From Brachionus rotundiformis (Eukaryota > Rotifera > Eurotatoria > Ploima > Brachionidae), in contig JAESIW010000200.1 in assembly GCA_016802295.1 (NCBI GenBank), positions 62,001-126,000 on the forward strand: a stretch of 64,000 bases of DNA. The letters run 5' to 3'. This document shows, piece after piece, positions 12,702-24,624 of the stretch (the first letter of the stretch is position 1; each line of letters starts with the position of its first letter). Position numbers and translations under genes: made by a program. A model generated the notes under the pieces. It ran no database searches, was not told the DNA's origin, and was given only the letters and a program-made list of their open reading frames with translations.

Positions 12702-12831
12702 AATCATAAAACAATCGATTTAATTTTTATAAATTAATCTAACAAGTGCATTCAATCTTCTATTAATCACAGAAATTTTTCTTTTACTTAAGAATGTCTT
12801 TAGTGAGACCAGCTTAATTTTAGGATTCCTA
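12702..12831 (+). repeat. 130-bp direct repeat, left copy, flanking a LINE
   Basis: Reading base by base, this block (AATCATAAAACAATCGATT ... TTAGGATTCCTA) matches 14243-14372 without a visible mismatch. It lies exactly outside a 5'-truncated LINE whose TAAA-rich tail abuts the right copy, so it is best read as an unusually long target-site duplication. Confidence 0.88.
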
Positions 12832-14242
12832 ATTCCTATTGCTTTAATAAAATAAACATTAATCAATTTGTCTACAGAAAAAGCATTTCAAGCAAGCATG
12901 CGTATTTCTTAGTAAATGAAACAATCAACTTTTATAGGCAAAATAATTCAAAACTTCATGTTGTCTTCTTAGATGCAAGTAAAGCTTTTGACCAACTATG
13001 GAGAGATGGACTTTTCTATAAGCTAATTAACAATGTACCAAATCCAATATGGCGTCTTTTATACTACTACTACAGTCTCTCGAAAATTAGAGTGAAATAT
13101 CAGAACCAAATAGGAGATATAATGGCAATAACTGAGGGTGTGAAACAAGGCGGTGTTTTATCGCCATACTTGTTTAACTTTTTCATAAATGATCTACTAA
13201 ACGAATGTACTGATCTAAATCTTGGTGCTTCTATAAATGGGGTGAATGTCTCTATTATAGGTTATTGTGATGATATTGTAATACAAGCAACTACACCTCG
13301 ACATTGTCAATTACTCCTGGACATATGTTCAAAATTTGCTCAAACATGGAAGATAGACTTTAATCCAGCTAAATCTGCTGCAATTATCTTTCAAAAAGGT
13401 AAATCTTTGAGCATAAATAAATTTAACCTGAATGGATTTGAGATACCACAGACTCAAAACGCAGAGTACCTAGGTCTCCCTATAGGTGATAGTAATTTTA
13501 TCAGTAATTTTATTGAAGAAAAGGTGGAAAAAAGTTGAGAGGAGTTTTTACTCCTTATATGGACTTGGTTGTAAATCAAAATCGACATGTCCCAATTTAG
13601 TGAGTTTTCTTTATAAGCAGTTTTGCCAGTCAATATTTCGATATCATTTAGATTTGGTCTTTATTAGTGAAAATAAACTAAATGAACTAGACATAAGACA
13701 AAACTTATTAATTAAAAGAGCACTGGGAATTAAGAAATTTTCAAGAATTAGACCTCTATTAGAAACCTTGCACTTAGAGATGGTTGAACAACTTTACATG
13801 AGACACAACGTATTCTTTTTAAAGCAATTAAAAAATAGCTCAGTTTGTTGGAATATCTTGACTTTCCTTCGCGATAACTATAAAAAGTTTGATCAGAAAA
13901 ATACCTCCTTTTGCAAACAACTAAATAATTTGGAGAAAAAAACTCATATTGATGTAATGGACTATAGTTTAAAGACTTCTCTAGCAATAATTGATCATTT
14001 ATTTATCGAAGAAAATCATAGTTTAGTTGATTCAATTAAATTCATCCTGGCGAAAATCAAATTAAATATGGAATTAAACTTAGCTTACTTTAAATTTTAT
14101 GATTTATTAAATGATCTTTTAAAGATAGATTTTTATAAATAATTGTGTTTTTTTTTTAATTTTTTCTTTAATTCTCTTAAATTTATAAATACTTTAATTT
14201 GTCCATGGGACTTAAACTCAAACTTAAATAAATAAATAAATA
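12832..14242 (+). mobile_element. 5'-truncated non-LTR retrotransposon (LINE)
   Basis: Reads from the RT core onward: NQF-like start near 12861, VFLDASKAFDQLWRDGL, GVKQGGVLSPYLFNFFINDLL, catalytic GYCDDIVI (YCDD box), then AEYLGLPIG. The main frame stops at 13538; the C-terminal region continues in a shifted frame from about 13486 to 14142, so one frameshift separates them. The 3' tail is ...CTTAAACTCAAACTTAAATAAATAAATAAA. The same family supplies the pieces at 29.70-29.94 and 57.24-57.71 kb. The endonuclease half is missing by 5' truncation. Insertion looks recent because the flanking repeats are still identical, but the frameshift makes this copy inactive. Confidence 0.9.
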
Positions 14243-14372
14243 AATCATAAAACAATCGATTTAATTTTTATAAATTAATCTAACAAGTGCATTCAATCTT
14301 CTATTAATCACAGAAATTTTTCTTTTACTTAAGAATGTCTTTAGTGAGACCAGCTTAATTTTAGGATTCCTA
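14243..14372 (+). repeat. 130-bp direct repeat, right copy
   Basis: Partner of the left copy at 12702-12831; begins immediately after the LINE tail. Confidence 0.88.
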
Positions 14373-14485
14373 CCAACTAATCAATTTTTATTTTCTAACA
14401 AAAATGGTATCAAATTAAACAAAGTTTTAATAAAATTTGTAGAATTTTTTTTCTCTACAATCTGATATATCACACTCAATCTAGA

Positions 14486-14908
14486 ATTAATCAATTTGTC
14501 TACAAAGACACCTTGGAAAACAATATTTTACCATCTGTGGAACTCCTAGTTGAACCAAATGACCCTTGGATTTTTCAACAAGATGGCGCTTCGGCACATA
14601 CCGCTCACTCAGTAAGCGACTGGTTCAAAGAACAGAACATTCAGGTTCTGCCCATGGTGTGCTCGTTCTCCAGATTCTTGGATTGTTAACACCAAACACC
14701 AAAGGCGGTCATTTTAAATATTAAATTGTAAAAATTTCTAAACTTTTGAACCGTTTTTTTTTTTTAATTTATTGTATTCATTTTTTCTTTTGTATTTTTT
14801 TTTCATGATCTTTGATTTATGACAAATAAAAATTTTTCCCGCCTATAATATACGCAAAAACAAATTTGTTAACGAAAAAAAAAACTTGTATACTTTTGCA
14901 ACATACTG
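14486..14908 (+). mobile_element. Tc1-type transposon remnant, 3' half
   Basis: Plus-strand frames read YKDTLENNILPSV, DPWIFQQDGASAHTAHS (second catalytic aspartate block), then a broken copy of the catalytic glutamate region and the terminal AVILN. The LNPIENLW part expected after the aspartate has been deleted. A terminal repeat ends at 14908 (complement CAGTATGTTGCAAAAG) next to a TA, the Tc1 target dinucleotide. The first catalytic aspartate and the left end are absent. Confidence 0.75.
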
Positions 14909-14964
14909 TATTAATTAATAAAATAATAAATAAAAATTTTCTTTAATTTTTTTTTGTTTTAATA

Positions 14965-15215
14965 AATACTCAAAGAAGCAGATATAATAATCAGCACCAT
15001 CAATTATTCTGGCAACAGTATCTTGTTATTTTGACCTGCTGTTCGATTTCTGGCAACAGATTGTCATCGCGAAATCAGCCTTCCATAAGCATTCAATCTA
15101 CCATCTTTAATTCTCTCCATGGTGCCTTTTTGCATCCAAAGACATATTTTATTGCTTGTCAAAATCTTTAGATGCTAATTTTATCCATAAGTCTTGTGAC
15201 TTGGAAAATGTTTAA
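14965..15215 (+). pseudogene. Senataxin-like exon fragment joined to a local repeat (block B)
   Basis: Bases about 14966-15031 translate to ILKEADIIISTINYSGNSILL followed by a stop, closely matching ILKQADIIISTLNFCGNSLLD in exon 6 of the real helicase at 21.9 kb. From about 15018 to 15215 the DNA matches 17537-17705 in intron 3 of that gene (B block, with GGTGCCTTTTTGCATCC and GTGACTTGGAAAATG). The fragment stops 36 bases before the senataxin start codon. It looks like debris of a second helicase copy or of a local duplication. Confidence 0.65.
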
Positions 15216-15250
15216 TTCTAATCAAAAATAAAAATTATTTTAGTTAACCA

Positions 15251-18200
15251 ATGTCGCTAAATAAGACCCCATTATTTGGCAAAAAAAGCAAGCAAGACAA
15301 ATTAAGTGAAGATGAGGACGACTGCATTTACCTGGGAGAAGAGCTCAACACCGAGGCGACCAAAATGGAGCATGTCAGCATTAAAAAAGAGGACAGTGAC
15401 AAAAAGGAGGACTCTTGGATCGAAGTGGTCCAACTGTATTCCCAAGAGCAGGACTCAATTGTTGACGAGGAGTACCACAACAGCTTTAGCGAAACCGAAC
15501 CATGTAACCAAGTCGTCGAAGAAGACGACGATGATGAAGATATCAAACTAATCTACGACAGTCGCGATCTAATCGAGCAGATATGCCGCAAATACGACCA
15601 GCAAGAGACACAACAAGAACAGGTGTCCCAGATCGAGCACTCTCCCATTGTGGTCAAGCAAAAAAGCGTGCCACATCAAGCCCAAGACAGTGATGACGAC
15701 ATGGATGTCCTTCTGTGCTCGGTGGGGGACGAATACGAAAAAAAAAACACCCCTAGGCCAAAACAGGAACCTTTGGTGACCAAACAAGGTCTCCAAGTGA
15801 CTGACAATTTCCAAAATTTGAAGCAATCCTTGTTCGGAGACGACTTGGACTCGTTGTCTCCGGACGAAGACCAGCAAAATGTGCAAAATGAAAACTTCAA
15901 AAGTGTTCTGTCCTCGCGCACACCTGTGAGACCTTCACTTGTTTTGAGCAATCCAAACTCGAGTGCCAAGCGGACCATCAGCGACCAGAGCAAAGAAGCG
16001 AGCAAAAAGCAGAAATTAAACTCAGACGAGTCTTTGTTCCATGTTGAAAGACCACCGATTGATTTAAAAAAGAGCCATGTGCGCAAACCACTTTTTCCAA
16101 GCACTGGCAAAAAGTCCAACATTACCAGCAAAAAATCAATCGAGCTTTTACTGAACAAAAAGCGCAAGCCTAACACACATGCCAACACCAATCCCACCAC
16201 AAGCCTAACCCAATGCATGGCACAGGCTCGGTACGAGAACAAAATGAGGGAAAAAGCGCGAAGCGAAATACTTTGCCAGAACAATATGTCCAATACTGGC
16301 GCCAATAATACAACTGTTCAGTGCCAACAAGAAAAAGAAACCACCAGAAAAATCTCCAATACAAAAAGCAATGATGTTGTTGGCTCCATATTGAACCAAA
16401 TGAATGTCCAGCACGACAAAAAAAATGGTCAAACAAAACCAACTTGTTTGTTTGTATTTGAGAATATTTTGAGCAGAATTTTGAAATGGTCGTACAACTG
16501 GTTGGAAGAGCAGAGCAAATTTTGTTCCCAAAAGAAGCAGGCAGAGTCGCCGCCGGTGGTCGACGAGCACGAGCTGGGCCCGCTGATAGACAGCTATTTG
16601 TCCTACGAGGACTACTACAAGACCATGTTTCCCATGCTGCTGTGCGAGACATGGGAGGAGATATTCAACGAGTGGAGGGAGGCCAAGAGACATGAGCCCA
16701 GAACCTACCAGAACTCGCCAATATGCCTCAAGTCACTTGACAAGGTGACCAAGCATCCGGAGCTAATGGTGCTCAGGTTTCAAAGTAAGAAGCAAACACG
16801 CTGTCTATTTTTGTGTCTTTTATTTTTTAGTTTTGGTCGATTCGGGCCAAAAGGGGGCTCCATGCCAAGATGATCTGCTTAGGGTTAGCTTAAAGATTAA
16901 AGATAATGAAGCATGCAAGCAGACCAATTACTTTGGTATTGTGAGAGGAATAAAGAGATTAAAAACAGAAGATCCCATGGTCAGTAATGCTATTAAAGGT
17001 AAACCATGTGTTGGTAAATTGGCAAATTTTTTACTAATTGTTAAGTTGTTTAAGAGCTAATTAAAAAAGAGGAAATGTCCAATAGGTCATCTAAAAATTT
17101 GTCTGTGCATGATTTTTATGTGTATGTGCGATATAGATATTATGTTACCGCTGTTGGCAACATGGTCGATTATGAAGTAAGTCCAGAAATCAACACCAAT
17201 CTAAAAAAATTTTTTCATACTAAAATAATGGAGCTATTCCAAAATTATATTTTCTTTATATTTAAAAATTTTTTGCTATTTAAATTTCCAATTTTGGTTA
17301 AATTACCAAAAATTGTTAATCACATGCTTGTATTTGATAATTTGATAAATCTTTGTCACTTTCTTTTTGGATCTACTTTACCAGTTAGTTGGAAAGTATA
17401 CCGAAGTTTTTGGTCAAGCTCAAAAAATTAATTTCCAATTTTACAAAAAGGCCTATTGTCTTTGGACCAGAGTGTCCCATTTTTCAAATCAACACTTCCA
17501 TTCTAAGCTCTCATGTAACCATAGCGATCAAATTGGTATCTTGTTATTTTGACCTGCTGTTCAATTTCTGGCAACAAATTGTCATTGTAACCATCTTTAA
17601 TTCTGTTCATGGTGCCTTTTTGCATCCAAAGACATGTTTTATTGCTTGTCGAAATTTTTAGATGTTAATTTTATCCAGAAGTCTTGTGACTTGGAAAATG
17701 TTTCTTTTTTTTCACAATTTTGGTTAAATTATCAAAAAATGTTAACCAAATGCTTGTATTTAAAATTCTCCATCCACAATCTCTGTCACTTTATTTTTGG
17801 ATCTTCTTTACCAGTGTCTAATCTGGCCAGCTTATTCGGTTTGTTATTTGGAAAGTAGACCGAAGTTTATGGTCAATTTTTAATTATGATGGCTAAATTT
17901 TATGCGGAAAAATTTGGAAAAATGTTACAGATGCCCAATAATGCTCGGTTATGGTTAAAAGTGGTTTGCTGAACATATGCCTCTGTTTCAAATTTTAAAA
18001 TTTCAGCTTAAAAGTAATTTCTGTGAATGATCACCAATAATTTGCCAATTTGTGGTTATGACAAGATGACCCAAAGCAGCCAAGTCTCCCTAGCCTTTAA
18101 ATGTAGTCTCTTTTAAGTTATTTTATTAATTTAAATTAAATTCTAATGAAGCCTAAGCGTCTGGTCAAGCTTGGTGCCTAATTCACTTTATATAACCATA

Positions 18201-21200
18201 TCTAAATAGTTCACATTTGATTCGTTGTTCTGGAAGAAGTGGATTTCTCTGTCAGACAAACAATTTACATTTAATTGGTACTCATTGCCAAACCAATCTT
18301 TTTATGTGATCAATAAGGCTTTTGCTATGAATGAATGAGCAAAATTTTTACCACATATATTTATACCATGTTTGCGCATTACCATGTATTATGCATAAAA
18401 GTTATTTTCAATTAAAATTGATTATAGGCTTAAACCATGTGATAAAAATTTTGGATTTTACCAATTTGGACCATAAATTTTTGATTTGATTGAAAAGTTA
18501 CTTTTTATTTTTATATCTAGAGCATAATGACTGCTGCATTTATACAGACCATGTCTATTTGGCAAAATTTTTCTATCATTAATTAATAATTACATTTTTT
18601 CAGCATTCAATTTTAATTGTTTAATTAATAATTTACCTTTTTAATTTTGTTTGTATTTGAAGTTAATAATTAGCCATATATTTTTTGTTTATTGATAAAT
18701 AAAGAGACAATTAATAGATAGATATTTTGATAATTTTAATTTCTAGATAATAACAAGTTTGTCAAGTTCATTTCGGCGAGTCAAGGCGTTAATCGACTTC
18801 CAGAACTCACCTCTAGCAAAGACAATACTCAATGTCTCACAATTGGATCCCACATTTTGGATAAAGCAGCCAGAAAAAGACATCAAGTTAAACCTGAGCG
18901 AATTCAACGAGTCTCAGCAAAAGGTAATCGTCCAATGTTCATCAATGGTGAGGGCTAGCGAGCCCAAACTTTGCTTTATTCAAGGTCCACCTGGCACGGG
19001 CAAGTCACACACCATCATTGGAATCATAAATGCTCTATTCACTGTAACATAGACTTTTTTCCAAATTTAAACTCACCATTTTCTCTAGAGACTCCATCAC
19101 CTAAATCGAATACTTGCCAAACAATCAAGTACCAACAAGAAAGATATCAGTTTAAAAATATTAATATGCTCGCCGTCAAATGGAGGCTGTGACGAGCTCA
19201 CCAGGCGCATTAAAAGCCTAAAAAACAAGCTTGATTCAGCTTTAAGCGAAAAAGAAATGAAAAGAGAGGCTAGAGTGGTCCGTGTGGGCCGGACCGAGTG
19301 TATTAATAAGGACTGTGAAGAAATGACCATTGACTTTTTGGTCAAAAAGACCTTAGAACAACTAATGATCGAGAAAAAAACTAATAAATCAGAGAGCTTA
19401 TTAAGCCATTACAAGACTTTGCAATTCTATGAAAAAAAGTGTACCATTAAGGTTAAGGAGTTTAGGACTTCTGGGAAAGTAAGAGAGGTAAGTGAAATTT
19501 TATGAATACTTATCTATTTTAATAAATAATTATTTAATTGACAATTAATATAGATGTTTATTTATTTATTTTTAAAAAAAGTATTTTTATCCTATCTCCA
19601 TTATTCTAATCAATGATGAGTTTTTCAAAAATAAATTAGTACGGTTAATAAAACAAGATTATTTATGGATTATATTTTCATTATGGCATTCTTTTTGGAA
19701 AAGAAGCGTTTAGCTTTATCAGATGTGACTCTGTTATTCACACACCTGAAATAAATAGTTCCTTATACCAAGATCCTCGAGACTAATGAGGTTTAAATTC
19801 TTCACCAAGTCTTCATAAGGCTTTTTTCTAGTAGAATCAATCAAATTTGTGGCTTTTCTTTGTACTTTTTCAAGGATATTAACATCTACTTTCAAGTTGG
19901 GCATTGTTTTTATATATAATATTTATTTATTGTTTATTTTGTTAAGCAAATTGAGTTATGTTCTTGGCAGATAAGATATATGATCGAATGGAGTTTTGTA
20001 TTTTGAGTTATATAATAATTATAATATAAGTTACAACAAGCAAGCAAGCTAGACTTGCGAAAATGGGAAACAGTAGGATTCCATCTATGGTAACTGTGGT
20101 ATGTACTGTGTTTAGAGCACAGTCACTTCCCTAGCTCTGCCTTCATCACACTGAAGATTTTTATTCGTTATGTTACCATTCACTCGTTTCGAATCTACCG
20201 AGCCTCAGGACTTCATCCATAGTAGGTTTCTCCTCACGTCTGTACTTATCTAGTCTGTTCTTGAATTGGTTAACGGATATGGATTGAACGATCTCTTGGG
20301 ATATGGCGTTGCATGGCATAGTCACTCTATAAGTGAAAAAGTTCTCTCTCAGTTGGCTGTTGGATGGTAGTGGTCGGACAAAGCTGTGCTGATTGGAGCT
20401 TCTTCTTGTACTACCGTTGACTTTGACAGACGGGGCTATGTGCCAGTTTACAATGTTAGTGTCTATGTAATATTTAAAGAATTGAATAAGATCACCTCTA
20501 GTCCTCCTGTCCTCCAGGGAGGTCAGATTTAGTTTCACCGGTCTCTTGCTGTAGTCAAGGTTTTTAAACTGTTTCACTAGTATTGTAACTATATTTCTTT
20601 ATGAATATGAAGCAGTAATCGAAAAGTGATCTTATGAGAGACATATAAAGCACTCTATTGATTTTTATTGAGAATCCCTACTCAATGCTCTTCACTCGAC
20701 AATATGAAATTTCTTCTTCTTCTTCTATCTTCTACTAGTATAAGGCGTCCACACGTCCCCTCCATTCTAACCTATCATTAGCGACAATTTCTGCTTGTCC
20801 CCATGTGAGTTTCATCTCTCTCAGATCTCTTTCAACTGTTCTCCTCCAGGTCAACTTTGGTCTTCCAGCATTTTTCTTTCCTTGAGGTGTCCAAAATAGT
20901 GCAACTCTAGGAATTCTGTCTGCTGACATTCTAAGAACATGACCAAGCCACTTAAGTCGTCTTCTGCGTATTATGTTTCGGATTGGCTCGGACCTTGATC
21001 TGTTGTACAGCTCCTCATTTGTAATAACTTTCGGATAGAAGATTCTCAAAATTTTTCTTCGCCAGCATTCAGATCCATACAACAATACAGATTTGACCAG
21101 ACTACTATAAAGATGTAATTAAGTCCTCAGTCGAAGGAATGACGATTTCCACATATGCCTTAATTTGAAGAAAACAGTTCTGGTCTTTATTAATCTGTTT

Positions 21201-22906
21201 CGAGTGTTTTCTTCAGAGCCACCATTTTTGCTAATCACGCTTCCTAGGTATGTAAAGCTGAAATTCTTGACGCGAAAAACCCTATGCAAATCGGCACATG
21301 GAACGTGAATGTGAATGTGAAATTTAATACAAAACTTTCAATACAAAATTAAAAAAATTTTTTAATTTTTGTATTGCTATGAAATTTCACAATTCACTTA
21401 ACACTTCTGATTAGATTAATTTTAGAGATTTGTTTCGAGTTGATTAAATTTAGATGTTATTTTTAGCCAATCTTAGGATCCAATTTTATGCCAATGAATG
21501 TCGGACTGGGTTCAATTGGGATCTGACTGTTTCCGATTTTTATTTTCATTCCATAGGTTTATTGAATGTTGTATGGCAAGTCTTCTCTCCTTGATTGTCT
21601 TTTTTCTGATTTTTTAATAATTTCTAATTTAATCTTAATCCAATAAACTAATTAATAAACTTAAAGTTTTTAATTAAAATTTAAAATATATAAAAAATAA
21701 TAAATAAATAATTTAAGTTAAAAGAGGCTGAAAACGAGCTTGAAGAGATTAAAAACAAGATAAAAAAATTTGAGGATCAGCTGGCAAAGAATAGATCAAA
21801 CCACATATCATTTGGTGAAAGGAAAAAATTAGAACTTGAGGCGAAAGAAAAAATACTCAAACAAGCAGACATAATAATCAGCACCCTGAATTTTTGTGGC
21901 AACAGCCTATTGGACTGCTTGACCAGCGAAAAGAACAATGGCCATTCGCCAATCAGCATGATAATCATAGACGAGGTTTGACTCTCTAATCCAAAAAAGC
22001 CCTCTTTCTAAATTTCCCCATAGGCAGCACAGTGTCTCGAAGTTGACTCGCTGATACCACTGAGGTTCGGCTGTGACAAAATAGTCCAAGTGGGTGACCC
22101 GGAGCAGCTGCCGGCCACTGTTTTGTCCCGCAGAGCCCAGGACAAAGGCTTTGCTATGTCACTTTTTGAACGGGTCTACCAGCGATTCAAATACATGGAC
22201 AAAAGTCCCATCCGTATGCTCTACGTCCAGTACCGCATGCATCCGGACATATGCGATTTTCCATCGCGTAATTTCTACAAAAATAAACTAAAAACTCAAA
22301 AGTAAAATTAAAAAAAAAAATAGATAAAATATTTATTTTTATTAAATGATAAAAGAGAAATAGCCCAGAAGAGGTCGATATTCGGCTTGAAGCCTTATTT
22401 GTTCTACAATGTGCTAAACAGTCAGGAGATTGGCGATGAAGTGAGCGGGTCGATGTACAACCCGAACGAAGGCGAGCACATTGTAGACTTTTGTAAATAT
22501 TTAAGTGACCAATATGATAAATATGGCATTGGTGTAATCACGCCATATCAATCTCAGGTAAAATTTCTGAGGGATCTACTGGAAAAAAAGTATTAGATAA
22601 AAAAATAAAATTTTTTTTTTGTTAATATTTATTTAAAGTAATTTGAAGACTAAAATAGAAGTTGGTACTGTGGACAGCTTTCAGGGTCGTCAAAAGGACA
22701 TAGTTATTTTTAGCTGTGTTAGGGCGAGGAATACAACTGGTTCAATTGGTTTCTTGGCTCATCGTCAACGCCTCAATGTGGCTCTCACTCGCGCCAAATT
22801 TGCCTTGTACATATTTGGCCATGTAGACTCTTTGGTAGTCAATGCGGACTGGTACAATTGTATCCAAGATGCTAGAAAAAAGTGCCAAATTTTAAACTTA
22901 GAATGA
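15251..22906 (+). CDS. SETX: Senataxin/SEN1-type superfamily 1 RNA/DNA helicase
   Basis: Nine exons: 15251-16784, 16831-16998, 17055-17176, 18747-19043, 19089-19487, 21718-21975, 22024-22301, 22356-22589, 22639-22906; phases agree, giving 1,185 residues. Residues 1 to about 420 are acidic, low-complexity and disordered. Around 430-510 the segment LSYEDYYKTMFPMLLCETWEEIFNEW resembles the entry to the senataxin helicase region. Helicase motifs: GPPGTGKS (about 688), CSPSNGGCDEL (about 735), IIIDEAAQCLE (about 923), GDPEQLPATVLS (about 950), QYRMHPDI (about 995), GTVDSFQGRQKDI and LNVALTRAK (about 1140). The family unwinds RNA:DNA hybrids and acts in transcription termination in the nucleus; that is family knowledge. 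The protein is much shorter than vertebrate senataxin because the N-terminal region is reduced. The polypeptide ends 19 residues after CIQDARKKC. Exons 8 and 9 need acceptors TAAAAG and TTAAAG to hold frame. Introns 3 and 5 are swollen by repeats; the others are 45-56 bases. Confidence 0.92.
17260..17880 (+). repeat. Intronic repeat array A-B-A' in senataxin intron 3
   Basis: Block A (about 17290-17417) and block A' (about 17716-17874) share TTGGTTAAATTA, ATGCTTGTATTT, TGTCACTTT, TTTTTGGATC, TTTACCAGT, TTGGAAAGTA and CCGAAGTTT in order. Between them block B (17537-17705) matches the DNA upstream of the senataxin start (15018-15215). A 90-codon frame at 17389-17661 crosses A and B (FTKRPIVFGPECPIFQIN, CYFDLLFNFWQQIVI) and looks protein-like, but no family is recognised and no splice arrangement puts it into the helicase. 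The rest of the intron, 17881-18746, shows nothing. Confidence 0.7.
20040..20690 (-). mobile_element. CR1-like LINE, 3' end
   Basis: A 134-codon frame (20577-20173) reads NLTSLEDRRTRGDLIQFFK, then RENFFTYRVTMPCNAI and VNQFKNRLDKY, which is the C-terminus of CR1-type LINEs (LE.RR.RGDLI...FF..R....WN..P). Upstream, 20578-20690 continues broken RT sequence (SLIRSLFDYC). Downstream, 20040-20172 is 3' UTR with a CTGTG...CACAG hairpin. It lies antisense in senataxin intron 5. Confidence 0.82.
20700..21290 (-). mobile_element. RTE-like LINE, 3' end
   Basis: The minus strand reads NFSFTYLGSVISKNGGSEEN, LHLYSSLVKSVLLYGSECW, then an open frame (21085-20735) with RRRRLKWLGHVLRMS, RIPRVALFWTP, GKKNAGRPKLTWRRTVERD and EMKLTWGQAE, the standard RTE/BovB-type C-terminus, and a (GAA)n-like tail at 20710-20725. 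One stop breaks the frame near 21120. It sits beside the CR1 fragment in senataxin intron 5. The flanks 19488-20039 and 21291-21717 show no recognisable feature. Confidence 0.87.
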
Positions 22907-23249
22907 TGTGTATAATATTTGCAGGAATAAATGTTTATAAAAATATTGATAAATCCGGTATAGTAAAATGATAACAATTTAGTTGGATGAAGTATATGTT
23001 TTTTTCTTTTAATTGTTTGTTTTTTCATTTGATTTGTGATCAAGAAAATATAAATGAACAGTAAAAATGTTAATTTTGGTAGAATCGTAAACGAGCATTT
23101 TTTTAAAGGAATAGTCAGGTTGCCAATTTAAATAAAGAAATAAAATATTTTTTTAATTTTACCACTTTTCAAATTTTTAAATGTATAAAGTTTAATAAAA
23201 TAAACAACAAAAAAAAAATTAATTATCAATTAACATTGTACAATGCATC

Positions 23250-23400
23250 ATGCTCTGACCTCTGACTTTTCTTAAAAATGCTAATTCTTCTCTAGCTATT
23301 CTGCCCCGAATTATGGATTCTTTCCAAAATGGTTTACTTGCTTGACATTGGCGGCAAGTAAGAGTAGGAATTTCATAGTCCATATCCCTTAATAGACTTT
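23250..23400 (-). other. Coding-like fragment, unidentified
   Basis: The minus strand reads without a stop MDYEIPTLTCRQCQASKPFWKES and onward through IIRGRIAREELAFLRKVRGQ. Composition and the paired cysteines look like real protein, but I recognise no family and see no splice sites that tie it to senataxin or USO1. It may be a transposon protein relic. Confidence 0.35.
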
Positions 23401-23723
23401 TTTAAGACCGATTAACACTCCATTTATTTAAATAATAAAATAGATTTTACAAATTAAAATAAATTGTTGATATAATTATTTAAAAAAGTAAAACATTGAA
23501 ATATTTAAATTAAATTCAACATTGATCACAAAGCAATTTATAAGTCTTGTTTTTTTATGTTGGTTCTATCAGATTCTCACTGTTGCTTAAATGTATTTAT
23601 TTTTATTTCAAACCGTCTTATTTAATCGAAACGGTTTTTCTTGAATGACTTCGGCTTCTTTTTTAGATAAATTAGTTTCAGTAGTTGATTAACTAAAATC
23701 GTGCTAGTAACTGACTCAACTGT

Positions 23724-23746
23724 GTAGTGTAGTGTAGTGTTGTAAT
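23724..23746 (+). repeat. Short GTGTA-type microsatellite
   Basis: Consecutive GTGTA units (GTGTAGTGTAGTGTAGTGTT) lie in the gap between senataxin and USO1. Confidence 0.7.
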
Positions 23747-23799
23747 CGGAGTATCAGACTGAATTGAAATTGTTGATATTGAAAACAGTTCAAGATTTA

Positions 23800-24140
23800 A
23801 AGGTCCAATTGAATTTTTTTCAAAGACTGCTAAGGCTTTGTTACGGCGACCTCTTGAAGCATTTTTTCAGTTCTCAAATCAAGTGTTGGGCAAGTTAGGA
23901 ATTCAATATTGTATGCATGCCAATTACATGTATGCAACCGATTTTTTTTCCAATATTGACCAGAACATTTACTCAACTACCCACACTCTTTGTTGATTTC
24001 TACAATTTCATGTTAGTAAGTCCATTTTATGAATTCATCGAAAGAATTCCAATTGCATGTGTTTATATAAATACGAAAGCTTTCTTAGGTAGCATAAGCA
24101 CTTATTTGGATAACTCAAGAATTCAAAGAATTAAATGTTA
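23800..24140 (+). other. Coding-like debris, unidentified
   Basis: Plus-strand reading near 23795-23990 gives FKGPIEFFSKTAKALLRRPL, then EAFFQFSNQVLGKLGIQYCM and YATDFFSNIDQNIYSTT before a stop; 23917-24141 is a different open frame over the same DNA. It looks like decayed coding sequence of unknown origin. Elsewhere in 22907-25587, apart from the repeat at 24.6 kb, nothing is recognised. Confidence 0.3.
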
Positions 24141-24624
24141 AAAGCTGATGTTAAAATTTAATTAATTAAAAATATTTTATCCCCAAAAAATTGCGCCGTT
24201 TTTATAATAAGAAAAACATCCCATTTTTTCAAATTGAGTGACATCATAACTGTTTGATATGAATTAAACAGTATATTTGTTGGATTCAGACATCACTCAA
24301 CATAAGATTAATTTTATGATTATTTTATTTAATGAATGATGGATCTTGATTGTTATGTGATCAGTTGGTCACACACATAATTACTTATGCATTTTTGCAA
24401 TGTGTTGCTTTACAATGCGTTTCCAATAATTGCATCAGAAGCGTTTGGAGCTTCTGATTTGAAACTTTTCTGATTGTTTTTTTGTTGGATTTAAATTAAG
24501 ATGAGATAAAATAAGATAATTTTCTAATTTATCAAAGCGGAATAACTCTTCAAAATAAGAAAACAGGATAATTGTTTTAAAAAAGAAAATGGTGTTATAA
24601 ACCTTAAATAATAAAATAAGTTTG

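Noticed and set aside
15328..16693. Several minus-strand and frame-shifted open frames of 70-210 codons over the first senataxin exon
   Set aside because: They are antisense or shifted shadows of a real coding exon; their stop-free length follows from the codon use of the true frame, and they show no protein-like composition.
17389..17661. Extra senataxin exon within intron 3
   Set aside because: Exons 3 and 4 join directly in phase 0 and give a continuous family-like sequence; the frame coincides with repeated blocks A and B instead.
23724..23746. Telomere-like or regulatory meaning of the GTGTA run
   Set aside because: Only about four units in an intergenic gap; a common microsatellite is the simplest reading.
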